This document shows positions 1-7,548 of a stretch of DNA of 64,000 nt, piece after piece. The stretch comes from Pseudomonadota bacterium (GTDB lineage Bacteria; Pseudomonadota; Gammaproteobacteria; Xanthomonadales; Rhodanobacteraceae), in the NCBI GenBank assembly GCA_018240465.1, contig JAFEFS010000091.1:79421-143420 (forward strand). Reading direction: 5' to 3'. The notes beneath the pieces were generated by a model. The model worked only from the letters and a program-made list of their open reading frames with translations. It made no database searches and was not told the origin of the DNA. The translations under genes and the position numbers were made by a program. The stretch's first letter is position 1. The number at the start of each line of letters is the position of its first letter.

Positions 1-636
1 AAGATGCAGTGCATGGCGCTGCGAGGTGAGCACGAGCAGTTCGTCGGAGCCGGCATCGATGCCGCGCACGGGCAGCACCTTCGAGCGCAGTTCCTCGAGC
101 AGCATGGCGTCGTCGGCATCATCGGTGCCGGCATTCCATTGCGCCGCGTCCTGGCGCGCGCAGGCCAGCCGCATCGCCTCGCGCCATTCGGCCAACGGTA
201 GCAAGTCGGGGCCGATGCGGCCGTCGAGGAACGGATAAGGATACTGGTGCCAGTTCGCCGGGCAGCGGAAGCGCGCCTCGCCGAACGGCGCCGGCAGGCG
301 CGAGGCCAGTGGCGAATACGGATTGACGACGCGGCGATGCGCGGCGATGCGGCTGCGCGGCGGGTCGGGCGCGACGAAGACGCCGCTGCGCGCGCGGCTG
401 ACGAGGAAGCCTTCCGCGAGCAGCGCATCGTAGGCCAGCGACACGGTGTTGCGCGACACGCCGAGGCGTGCCGCCAGCGCACGCGAAGACGGCATGCGCC
501 GCGCCGGACGCAACACGCCGCGATGGATGCAGTCGACGATGCGCTGGCGCACCTGGCGCTGCAGGCTCAGCCTGCTCGACGAGTCGAGCACGAAATTGAA
601 TCCTTCCTTGACGCGGGCGTGACGCGTCATCGGCAT
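1..636 (-). CDS. MocR/PdxR-type GntR regulator, N-terminal part (runs off the window)
   Basis: An open frame on the minus strand starts at an ATG at 636 or 630 and runs through the window edge, giving about 212 codons. The N-terminal part has a winged helix-turn-helix of the GntR family (residues about 20-80), with the typical stretches RMPSSRALAARLGVSRNTVS and YDALLAEGFLVSRARSGVFV. After a linker comes the start of an aminotransferase-like fold (PLLPLAEWREAMR-like region), as in MocR/PdxR/GabR regulators, which bind PLP. The gene lies 43 bp downstream of gabT on the same strand, so it may be cotranscribed with it and control it. The family and partial status are clear; the effector is inferred from context only. 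Confidence 0.85.
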   Translation of the reverse strand, partial: MPMTRHARVKEGFNFVLDSSSRLSLQRQVRQRIVDCIHRGVLRPARRMPSSRALAARLGVSRNTVSLAYDALLAEGFLVSRARSGVFVAPDPPRSRIAAHRRVVNPYSPLASRLPAPFGEARFRCPANWHQYPYPFLDGRIGPDLLPLAEWREAMRLACARQDAAQWNAGTDDADDAMLLEELRSKVLPVRGIDAGSDELLVLTSQRHALHL

Positions 637-679
637 GTCCCGACGCCGCTCGCGAGTTCGATGCGCACCGCCCGATCCG

Positions 680-1963
680 TCATGCCGGTATTCGCAGCGC
701 CTGTTCGAGCAGGGTCATGCCTTCGTCGAAGGTCGCATCCGCGATCGTCAGCGGAAACAGCAGGCGTATCGCCTCCCCCTGCGTGCCGCAGCCGAGCACG
801 ATCAGGCCGAGTGAGTGCGCCCGGCGGATGACGCCTTGCGTCCGCGCCGGATCGACCTCGTCGCCGCCGCGCTCCTTCAGCAGGTCGAACGCGAGCATCG
901 CACCGATGCCGCGGACATGGCCGATCGGCAGCAGATCCTCGCGTGCGGCGAAGCGCTCAAGGCATTCACGCGTGCGCTCGCCGAGCGTCGCCGCGCGTGT
1001 GTTGAGACGTTCCGATTCGATCACTTCGAGCACAGCGAGCGCAGCGGCGCAGGCTACCGGCGAGCCGGCGTAGGTGCCGCCAAGGCCGCCCGGTTCGACG
1101 GCATCCATCAGCTCGGCGCGGCCGATCACGGCAGACAGCGGGAGGCCGCCGCCGAGAGATTTGGCCGTGGTAATCAGGTCGGGCTTCACGCCGGAATGCT
1201 CAATGCCGAACCAGCGGCCCGTGCGCGCGAATCCGGTCTGCACTTCGTCGGCGATCAGGACGATGCCGTGGCGGTCGGCGATCTCGCGCAAGGCGCGCAG
1301 CAGCTCGTGCGGCGCCGGGTGGAAGCCGCCCTCGCCCTGCACCGGCTCGATGATGATCGCGGCAACCTCGTCGGCGGCGACGTCGGCCTGGAACAGGCGA
1401 TGCAAGACATCGAGGCTGCGATCGATGCCGATGCCGTGATGCGGAATCGGAAACGGCAAATGGAAAACGTCGCCCGGCAACGGCCCGAAGCCGCGCTTGT
1501 ACGGCTGCGTCTTTCCGGTCAGCGCCATCGCCATGAAGCTGCGCCCGTGGAAGCCACCGCCGAAGGCGACGACCGCGCGCCGCTTCGTCGCCGTGCGCGC
1601 GATCTTCACCGCGTTCTCCACGGCCTCCGCGCCGGTGGAAAACAGAATCGATTTGGCCATACCCGCGATCGGTGCGAGTGCATTGAGTTTTTCGCACAGC
1701 GCGATGTACGGTTCGTATGCGGTCACCTGGAACGCGGTATGCGTGTAGCGGCCAAGCTGTTCCTCAACCGCGGCAATCACGCGCGGATGGCGGTGGCCGA
1801 CGTTGAGCACGGCGATGCCGCCGGCGAAGTCGATATGGCGGCGCCCCTCGACGTCCCACAATTCCGCGTTCTGCGCGCGCGCGGCGAACACATTCATCGC
1901 CGTGGCGATGCCGCGTGGAACCGCCGTCTGGCGGCGTTGCAATAAGCTGTCGTTGGTCGTCAC
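680..1963 (-). CDS. gabT: 4-aminobutyrate (or 5-aminovalerate) aminotransferase
   Basis: This class III PLP aminotransferase of 427 residues converts GABA (or 5-aminovalerate) and 2-oxoglutarate to the semialdehyde and glutamate. The PLP lysine is Lys268 in TTAKSLGGGLPLSA, the same number as in E. coli GabT, and DEVQTGFARTG at 239-249 is the cofactor-binding segment. I chose the GTG at 1963 because AGGAGAA lies 5 nt upstream and the resulting length fits the family; a longer open frame to 2155 has no ribosome site and runs through the promoter region. The divergent neighbour resembles a glutarate CoA-transferase, so 5-aminovalerate may be the real substrate. GabT and DavT cannot be told apart by eye. 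Confidence 0.93.
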   Translation of the reverse strand: MTTNDSLLQRRQTAVPRGIATAMNVFAARAQNAELWDVEGRRHIDFAGGIAVLNVGHRHPRVIAAVEEQLGRYTHTAFQVTAYEPYIALCEKLNALAPIAGMAKSILFSTGAEAVENAVKIARTATKRRAVVAFGGGFHGRSFMAMALTGKTQPYKRGFGPLPGDVFHLPFPIPHHGIGIDRSLDVLHRLFQADVAADEVAAIIIEPVQGEGGFHPAPHELLRALREIADRHGIVLIADEVQTGFARTGRWFGIEHSGVKPDLITTAKSLGGGLPLSAVIGRAELMDAVEPGGLGGTYAGSPVACAAALAVLEVIESERLNTRAATLGERTRECLERFAAREDLLPIGHVRGIGAMLAFDLLKERGGDEVDPARTQGVIRRAHSLGLIVLGCGTQGEAIRLLFPLTIADATFDEGMTLLEQALRIPA

Positions 1964-2029
1964 GATATTCTCCTGAAATCCGACCGCCAGTTTCGCCGCC
2001 GCCGACATCCACAGTAGAGCCAGAATATT

Positions 2030-2046
2030 TGCTTTGTTAGTGCCAG
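2030..2046 (-). promoter_or_regulatory. possible sigma-54 promoter of gabT
   Basis: Read on the minus strand, the sequence CTGGCAC is followed by AAGCA so that GG and GC are separated by exactly 10 nt, the -24/-12 spacing of sigma-54 promoters. The -24 element is a perfect match; the -12 element keeps the GC but not the TT before it. The gabT GTG lies about 67 nt downstream. No activator gene of the NtrC type is visible in the window, so this is only a candidate. Confidence 0.35.
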
Positions 2047-2097
2047 ACCAGTGCACGTTATCGCTATCGTCGGATTCGACGCAGAGGAATGGAAACG

Positions 2098-3318
2098 ATG
2101 GGGCCGTTGCAAGGCATTCGCATACTCGACCTGAGCCGCATCCTTGCCGGGCCATGGGCGACGCAGCTGCTCGGCGATTTCGGCGCGGACGTGATCAAGG
2201 TCGAGAAGCCCGGTACGGGCGACGACACGCGCCACTGGGGGCCGCCCTGGCGCAAGGGCGACGACGACGAGATGGCGGAGTCCGCGTACTATCTGTGCGC
2301 GAACCGCAACAAGCGCTCGCTCGCGATTGATATCGCCAGCGAACGCGGCCAGGCTCTGGTGTGCGATCTCGCTGCGCGCAGCGACGTGCTGATCGAGAAC
2401 TACAAGGTCGGCGGCCTGAAGAAATACGGTCTCGACTACGCGAGCCTGAGCGCCTCGCTGCCGCGCCTGGTCTACTGTTCCATTACAGGCTTCGGCCAGG
2501 ACGGACCGTATGCGCAGCGCGCCGGTTACGACGCCGCGATCCAGGCGATGGGCGGACTGATGAGCATCACCGGTCCCGCCGACGGCGAGCCCGGCGCCGG
2601 GCCGCAGAAGGTCGGCGTCGCGGTGGCCGACCTGATGACGGGAATGTATGCGGCGACGGCGATCCTTGCCGCGCTGCGCCATCGCGACGCGACCGGACAG
2701 GGCCAGCACATCGACCTGGCCTTGCTCGACACGCAAGTCGCCTGGCTCGCCAATCAGGCCAGCAACTGGCTCAACGCCGGCGAGCTGCCCGGCCGCCTCG
2801 GCACGGCACATCCGAGCATCGTGCCGTACCAGGTACTGCGCACGGCGGACGGACATCTCATGCTCGCGGTCGGCAACGATGCGCAGTTCGCGCGCTTCGC
2901 ACGCGTGACCGGCGCCGAATGCCTCGCCTCCGACGCACGTTTTGCGACGAACGCCCAACGCGTCGTCCATCGCGATGCCCTGCTCGGCGTGATCGAGCCG
3001 CTGCTCGCGGCAAAACCGACTTCGCACTGGCTGGCGGCGCTGGCCGAGCAAGCGGTGCCGGCAAGCCCGATCAATCGCATCGACGAAGTGTTCGCGGATC
3101 CACAGGTGCGTGCTCGCGGTCTAAGGATCGAGCAGGTTCTGCCGACCAGCGGAAGCGTAAAAAGCGTACGCAACCCTGTACGTTTTTCCATTAGCCAGAT
3201 CGAATACCGGTTCGTTCCTCCGCAACTCGGTGCAGACACTGATGCTGTGCTCGCCGACCTGCTGCATCTCGACGCAGCGCAGCTGGAAACATTGAGACAT
3301 GACGGCATCATTGGATAA
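2098..3318 (+). CDS. class III (CaiB/BaiF) CoA-transferase, probably succinyl-CoA:glutarate type
   Basis: This 406-residue family III CoA-transferase moves CoA between carboxylic acids through an aspartyl-CoA thioester. The catalytic Asp is about residue 178 in VGVAVADLMTGMY, and the N-terminal LDLSRILAGPWATQ and DVIKVEKP stretches are family hallmarks. From memory the whole chain resembles GcdG, the succinyl-CoA:glutarate CoA-transferase of pseudomonads. I preferred the ATG at 2098 because GAGGA sits 9 nt upstream; another ATG at 2089 has the same element too close. The divergent gabT supports a route from 5-aminovalerate to glutarate to glutaryl-CoA. Substrate identity is inferred; family membership is certain. 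Confidence 0.88.
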   Translation: MGPLQGIRILDLSRILAGPWATQLLGDFGADVIKVEKPGTGDDTRHWGPPWRKGDDDEMAESAYYLCANRNKRSLAIDIASERGQALVCDLAARSDVLIENYKVGGLKKYGLDYASLSASLPRLVYCSITGFGQDGPYAQRAGYDAAIQAMGGLMSITGPADGEPGAGPQKVGVAVADLMTGMYAATAILAALRHRDATGQGQHIDLALLDTQVAWLANQASNWLNAGELPGRLGTAHPSIVPYQVLRTADGHLMLAVGNDAQFARFARVTGAECLASDARFATNAQRVVHRDALLGVIEPLLAAKPTSHWLAALAEQAVPASPINRIDEVFADPQVRARGLRIEQVLPTSGSVKSVRNPVRFSISQIEYRFVPPQLGADTDAVLADLLHLDAAQLETLRHDGIIG

Positions 3319-3499
3319 GCTTCGTACTGCGCGAGCACAAGGCACGGGTCATTTGGAGAGTTCTTGAGAGCATCCGCCCCGCGGTCGCCGGATTCAAGCG
3401 CGCTTTCAACTCAGCGCGCTCTGCATCCGATGTCGCAAGCACGGCACCGACCGACCCATCTTCGCTGTCTCCATGGAACTGCAAATCAGGCAACCGTGC

Positions 3500-3839
3500 T
3501 CACATATGGTTGTGCTTATTTTCGGACCTGATTCGCGCTGATTTGCGGCGAGCAAAATTTCCCGCCAGGCGCAGAGACCGCTCCGGACTAGGCGCGCGGA
3601 GCATCATCGCGCGCGCCAGTCGCGACAGCAACTCGCCGCATATCAATTCCCGTGCCGTGGCGTTGGTCCTGGCCGTGGTCAAGGCACAGATCGCGACGCA
3701 CCCGGTGCACAGCGGCAGCTTGGTGGCGTGAACAGCGCGCGCGATCCAGGACACGACGGCATTTGGCTTTGGTGCCGTAGTCTGCAACAAACTCGACCAT
3801 CGACAAGCCAGGCTGGAACGAGATCGGATTCATGGCCAT
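3500..3839 (-). pseudogene. IS1595-family transposase remnant, frameshifted and deleted
   Basis: From 3839 the minus strand reads MAMNPISFQPGLSMVEF and then YGTKAKC, the usual N-terminus of IS1595-type transposases. Close to 3732 the similarity jumps to another frame, where VHATKLPL followed by a helix around CALTTARTNATARE matches the segment that normally follows the zinc ribbon. Roughly 40 codons, including the zinc-ribbon cysteines, are missing at the junction. A possible later match (SENK) near 3515 ends the recognisable part, and the DDE catalytic core is absent. No terminal inverted repeats could be identified. The family call rests on recalled family motifs, not on an alignment. Confidence 0.7.
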
Positions 3840-3936
3840 GATGACGCCCCAGCGGATGAGGTGGAGCGGTCATCGGCCTCGCTCATCGCAGATCCTGCGG
3901 CTGTGAGCGGGGAATCAGCGCGAATCAGGAATCGAT

Positions 3937-3965
3937 TTCAGACGTCCAATAAACGTCCTGCTGAA
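3937..3965 (-). terminator. hairpin downstream of the oxidase operon
   Basis: TTCAG and CTGAA at the ends and ACGT/ACGT inside form an interrupted stem around a CCAATAA loop, starting 14 bases past the ctaE stop codon. There is no T-tract, so termination by this hairpin is a guess. Confidence 0.3.
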
Positions 3966-3978
3966 TCTGCGATCGGGC

Positions 3979-4857
3979 TTACAAGACGTAGACGAACAGG
4001 AACAGGCCCAGCCAAACCACGTCGACGAAGTGCCAGTACCACGCGACCGCCTCGAAGCCGAAGTGGTGGTCGCGGTCGAAGTGGCCACGCGCGCAGCGCA
4101 GCCAGATCACGATCAGCATGATCGTGCCGAGGGTGACGTGCAGGCCGTGGAAGCCGGTCAGCATGAAGAAGGTCGAGCCGTAGACGCCGCTGCCGAGGGT
4201 CAGGTTGAGCTGCTGGTAGGCCTCGATGTACTCGTGTGCCTGATACCACAGGAACGTGGCGCCGAGCAGGATGGTCAGGCCGAGAAAGATCATGAGCTGG
4301 GTGCGCTTGCCCGCACGCAGGGCGTGGTGCGCGATGGTGATGGTCACGCCCGAGGACAGCAGGATCAGCGTGTTGAGCAGCGGCACGCCCCAGGCCGGAA
4401 TCGTCTCGAACGCTCCGCCGATTGCGGACGGGCCGTTGGTCGGCCACGCCGGCGCATAGCCCTTCCACAGGAAGAAATTGGTCAGCGCGCCGTCACCCTC
4501 GCCGCCGATCCACGGTACCGACAGCGCGCGCGCGTAGAACAGTGCGCCGAAGAACGCGGCGAAGAACATCACCTCGGAAAAGATGAACCACATCATGCCC
4601 ATGCGGAACGAGGTATCGACCTGCTTGTTGTAGGTGCCGGACACCGATTCACGGATCACCGTGCCGAACCAGCCGAACACCATGAACAGGATGATGGCGA
4701 TGCCGAGCGGCATCGCCACCTTCCCGGCCGGATGCTCGTTGAGCCAGAACGCCGCGCCGCCGAGCGTGAACAGCAGGCCGAACGAACCGACAATCGGCCA
4801 CTTCGTGCCGTGGGGGACGTAATAGGCGTTGGGGTCTGCGTGGGCGGCGTCTGACAT
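3979..4857 (-). CDS. ctaE: cytochrome c oxidase subunit III
   Basis: This 292-residue membrane subunit belongs to the aa3-type cytochrome c oxidase. It holds no redox centre but stabilises the core and its proton uptake. Several hydrophobic helices are visible; the segment MMWFIFSEVMFFAAFFGALF (about 88-107) with its glutamate is the family hallmark, and the C-terminal helices carry TGFHGLHVTLGTIML. The N-terminus is a soluble lead (MSDAAHADPNAYYVPHGTKW). It is the last gene of the minus-strand oxidase operon, separated from ctaG by 164 bp that hold a long inverted repeat (4906-5009). Confidence 0.95.
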   Translation of the reverse strand: MSDAAHADPNAYYVPHGTKWPIVGSFGLLFTLGGAAFWLNEHPAGKVAMPLGIAIILFMVFGWFGTVIRESVSGTYNKQVDTSFRMGMMWFIFSEVMFFAAFFGALFYARALSVPWIGGEGDGALTNFFLWKGYAPAWPTNGPSAIGGAFETIPAWGVPLLNTLILLSSGVTITIAHHALRAGKRTQLMIFLGLTILLGATFLWYQAHEYIEAYQQLNLTLGSGVYGSTFFMLTGFHGLHVTLGTIMLIVIWLRCARGHFDRDHHFGFEAVAWYWHFVDVVWLGLFLFVYVL

Positions 4858-4905
4858 GATGAATTCCGTTGAGTTTTTGCCGAAACAGGGAAGATCAAAA
4901 AAGTT

Positions 4906-5009
4906 GCCACGAAGGCACGAAGATCACGAAGACGAGCAGAGCTAGCGGAGCAACGATCAACATGCCTTTCTTCGTGGCTATTCCTTCGTGATCTTCGTGC
5001 CTTGGTGGC
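4906..5009. repeat. long inverted repeat between ctaG and ctaE
   Basis: The arms are 4906-4931 and 4984-5009, 26 bases each with one mismatch, around a 52-base loop. The arm core is AAGGCACGAAGATCACGAAG. A piece of the same motif (GAAGATCACGAAG) recurs near 8496, upstream of ctaC. The element lies inside the operon, so its RNA would form a strong stem between the ctaG and ctaE messages. Confidence 0.85.
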
Positions 5010-5021
5010 GAATCTTTATTT

Positions 5022-5609
5022 TCAGGAAGAGGGTTTCGACTCCGCACCCTGCGCCGCGAGGCGTTTGGTGGCGATTTCGTTGTTGTAAAAAGTATACGAC
5101 AGGGTCAGCTGCTTGATGTCCGTCGGCAGCTTCGGGTCGACGACGAAGCGCACCGGCATGCGCCGCGACTCGCCGGCCTTGAGCGTCTGTTCGGTGAAGC
5201 AGAAACATTCGGTCTTGTTGAAGTAGAGCGAGGCGCGGTTCGGCGCGATGCTCGGCACGGCGTTGCCGACGATCGCGTCGGGCGCGAGGTTGCTCGCATC
5301 GAACCAGGCTTCGGTCAACACACCTGGATGCACCTTGATGCTGAATACCTCGGGCGCGAACGTCCACTTCAGCGCGCTGTTGACGGTGCCGATGAACTGC
5401 ACCTCGACGAGGCGCGCATCGTCTTCCTTGAACGCCGCGACCTTGGCGCCGTCGGCAACCTTGTTTTCGTACTTGATGCCGAAGATGTGCTCGCAGGCGA
5501 TGCGATAGATCGGCGGCATCACGCGAAAGCCGAACAGGAACGAGGCGACGCAGACAATCAGCGCGATCTTCACCACGCGCCAATTCTTCTTTTGCTCGTC
5601 TGCGCTCAT
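5022..5609 (-). CDS. ctaG: cytochrome c oxidase assembly protein (Cox11/CtaG)
   Basis: This 195-residue copper chaperone delivers copper to the CuB site of subunit I. It has one N-terminal membrane helix (about 14-34) and a periplasmic immunoglobulin-like domain. The copper-binding CFCF motif is at 135-138 (NKTECFCFTEQ). I chose the ATG at 5609 (MSADEQKKNW) over a longer frame because it overlaps the preceding small gene by the ATGA tetranucleotide, a sign of translational coupling. It sits in the usual place between subunit I and subunit III. Confidence 0.93.
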   Translation of the reverse strand: MSADEQKKNWRVVKIALIVCVASFLFGFRVMPPIYRIACEHIFGIKYENKVADGAKVAAFKEDDARLVEVQFIGTVNSALKWTFAPEVFSIKVHPGVLTEAWFDASNLAPDAIVGNAVPSIAPNRASLYFNKTECFCFTEQTLKAGESRRMPVRFVVDPKLPTDIKQLTLSYTFYNNEIATKRLAAQGAESKPSS

Positions 5610-5737
5610 CGGTGCGTACTCACTGCCTGGATGAAGAACAGAACGAAGATCGCGAACGCCACGCCCGCGACGATCCACGCCGTACGGCGCGCGGCGGCGC
5701 GGCGACGGTCGAGGTCATTGGCGGGTACTTGCAGCAT
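5606..5737 (-). CDS. small single-helix oxidase assembly protein
   Basis: This 43-residue protein has a basic N-terminal part (NDLDRRRAAARRT) followed by one membrane helix (about 19-36, WIVAGVAFAIFVLFFIQA). Comparable tiny proteins between coxA and ctaG in other proteobacteria are annotated as cytochrome oxidase small assembly proteins. The ATG at 5737 was chosen because the longer frame upstream runs through a palindromic repeat. Its stop overlaps the ctaG start (ATGA). The role is inferred from position and shape only. Confidence 0.65.
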   Translation of the reverse strand: MLQVPANDLDRRRAAARRTAWIVAGVAFAIFVLFFIQAVSTHR

Positions 5738-5780
5738 GGTCCAGTTCAGTGTTTTCGAAAACAGCGGGCTTGGTCGGAAA

Positions 5781-5826
5781 GTGCGGCCGCGGATCGCCGC
5801 CCCTGGATCCTCGCGATCAGGGGCGG
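5781..5826. repeat. dispersed palindromic repeat, copy 1
   Basis: This element begins GTGCGGCC and ends TCCTCGCGATCAGGGGCG. The part from about 5799 folds as CGCCCCTG paired with CAGGGGCG. A second copy with small gaps is at 35850-35894, upstream of comM. It lies between ctaD and the small gene. Confidence 0.75.
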
Positions 5827-5835
5827 GCACAAAAA

Positions 5836-7461
5836 TCAATGACTCACATCACCATGCGCGAGCATGCCCGGCTTGATCACCGGCGGCGTCGTGAAGGTGT
5901 GGTGCGGCGCCGGCGAAGGCACTTCCCACTCGAGGCCATGCGCGCCTTCCCACGGGCGCTGCGACGCGACCGCGCCCTTCTTCTTCGACATGGCGAAGAT
6001 TGCGATCATCATCCACGGCGTGACGAACATGCCGAACGCGCCGATCGAGGAAACGAGGTTCCAGTCGGCAAAGGCGACGTTGTAGTCGGGGATGCGGCGC
6101 GGCATGCCGGCAAGGCCGAGGAAGTGCTGCGGGAAGAAGGTCAGGTTGACGAACACGATCGTCCACCAGAAATGAACCTTGCCCCAGGTCTCGTTGACCA
6201 TGCGGCCAGTCCACTTCGGCCACCAGTAGTAGATCGCGGCGATGATCGAGAACAGCGCGCCGGTCACCAGCACATAGTGGAAGTGCGCGACGACGAAGTA
6301 GGTGTCGTGGTACTGGAAGTCGGCCGGAACGATCGCGAGCATGAGGCCCGAGAAACCGCCGATCGTGAACAGCACGACGAAGCCGATCGCCCACAGCATC
6401 GGCGTCTCGAACGTCAACGAGCCTTTCCACATCGTCGACACCCAGTTGAACACCTTCACCCCGGTCGGAATCGCGATCAGCATCGTCGAGTACATGAAGA
6501 ACAGCTCGCCGCCGAGCGGCATGCCGACCGTGAACATGTGGTGCGCCCAGACGATGAACGACAGGAACGCGATCGACGCGATCGCGTACACCATCGCCTG
6601 ATAACCGAACAGCGGCTTGCGACTGAAGGTCGGGATGATCTCCGACACGATGCCGAACGCCGGCAGGATCATGATGTAGACCTCGGGGTGGCCGAAGAAC
6701 CAGAAGATGTGCTGGAACATCACCGGGTCGCCGCCGCCCGCGGCGTTGAAGAAACTCGTGCCGAAAAACTTGTCGGTGAGCAGCATCGTCACCGCGCCGG
6801 CGAGCACCGGCATCACCGCGATCAACAGGAACGCGGTGATCAGCCAACTCCAGGTGAACAGCGGCATCTTCAGCAGATCGACACCCGGCGCGCGCAGGTT
6901 GAGGATCGTCGCGATGATATTGATCGCGCCCATGATCGAGGAAATGCCCATCATGTGGATCGCGAACACCATGAAGGCCACGGAGGCGCCGCCCTGCAGC
7001 GCGAGCGGCGGGTACATCGTCCAGCCACCGGCCGGGCCGCCGCCGGGCATGAACAGCGTGCCGAGCAGCATGAGGAAGGCGAATGGCATGATCCAGAACG
7101 ACCAGTTGTTCATGCGCGGCAGCGCCATGTCGGGTGCGCCGATCTGCAGCGGGATCATCCAGTTGGCGAGGCCGACGAAGGCCGGCATGATCGCGCCGAA
7201 GATCATCACCAGCGCGTGCAGCGTGGTCATCTGGTTGAAGAAGTACGGCTGCACGTGCTGCAGCCCGGGCGCAGCCAATTCCGTGCGGATCACCACCGAC
7301 ATTCCCGCGCCGATGATCGCCATCGTGAACGCGAAAACCAGGTACAGCGTACCGATGTCCTTGTGGTTGGTCGTGAACAGCCAGCGATCGAGAAAGCCCT
7401 CGGGCTTGTGGTCGTGATCGTCGTGGGCGTGGTCGTCTGCGTGCGCGGCGTGGTTGGCCAT
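5836..7461 (-). CDS. ctaD: cytochrome c oxidase subunit I
   Basis: This 541-residue catalytic subunit carries haem a, haem a3 and CuB and reduces oxygen to water in the inner membrane. Twelve hydrophobic helices can be traced. The WFFGHPEVYIMILPAFG stretch holds the His-Tyr cross-link pair (HPEVY), and AHFHYVLVTG in the later helix holds the haem ligands. The N-terminus is a histidine/aspartate-rich tail (DDHAHDDHDHK) that could bind metal. It is preceded by ctaC and followed by the small assembly gene and ctaG, the standard aa3 operon order. Confidence 0.97.
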   Translation of the reverse strand: MANHAAHADDHAHDDHDHKPEGFLDRWLFTTNHKDIGTLYLVFAFTMAIIGAGMSVVIRTELAAPGLQHVQPYFFNQMTTLHALVMIFGAIMPAFVGLANWMIPLQIGAPDMALPRMNNWSFWIMPFAFLMLLGTLFMPGGGPAGGWTMYPPLALQGGASVAFMVFAIHMMGISSIMGAINIIATILNLRAPGVDLLKMPLFTWSWLITAFLLIAVMPVLAGAVTMLLTDKFFGTSFFNAAGGGDPVMFQHIFWFFGHPEVYIMILPAFGIVSEIIPTFSRKPLFGYQAMVYAIASIAFLSFIVWAHHMFTVGMPLGGELFFMYSTMLIAIPTGVKVFNWVSTMWKGSLTFETPMLWAIGFVVLFTIGGFSGLMLAIVPADFQYHDTYFVVAHFHYVLVTGALFSIIAAIYYWWPKWTGRMVNETWGKVHFWWTIVFVNLTFFPQHFLGLAGMPRRIPDYNVAFADWNLVSSIGAFGMFVTPWMMIAIFAMSKKKGAVASQRPWEGAHGLEWEVPSPAPHHTFTTPPVIKPGMLAHGDVSH

Positions 7462-7506
7462 GATCTAGTCTCGTTGCGATTCGCGTGTTGCGTTCTTCTC
7501 TACTTT

Positions 7507-7538
7507 GCCGTCATTTCCGCTTTCGCGGGCATGACGGC
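7507..7538. repeat. palindromic intergenic repeat (REP-like), copy 1
   Basis: GCCGTCAT (7507-7514) pairs with ATGACGGC (7531-7538) around a core rich in TTCGCGGG. It sits in the 87-bp gap between ctaC and ctaD. Related copies are at 36952-36973 and 51822-51839. Confidence 0.75.
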
Positions 7539-7548
7539 GTGATATTGC

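Larger units (their letters stand above)
3319..3978. other. gene-poor gap with a transposase remnant
   Basis: This 660-base stretch between the CoA-transferase and ctaE has no intact gene. The part 3500-3839 holds a decayed transposase (separate entry). 3319-3499 and 3840-3936 show nothing I can name. An interrupted inverted repeat lies at 3937-3965, just beyond ctaE. Confidence 0.6.

Noticed and set aside
1964..2155. Longer N-terminus for GabT
   Set aside because: The extra codons have no family match and cover the promoter region; the GTG at 1963 has a good ribosome site and gives the normal length.
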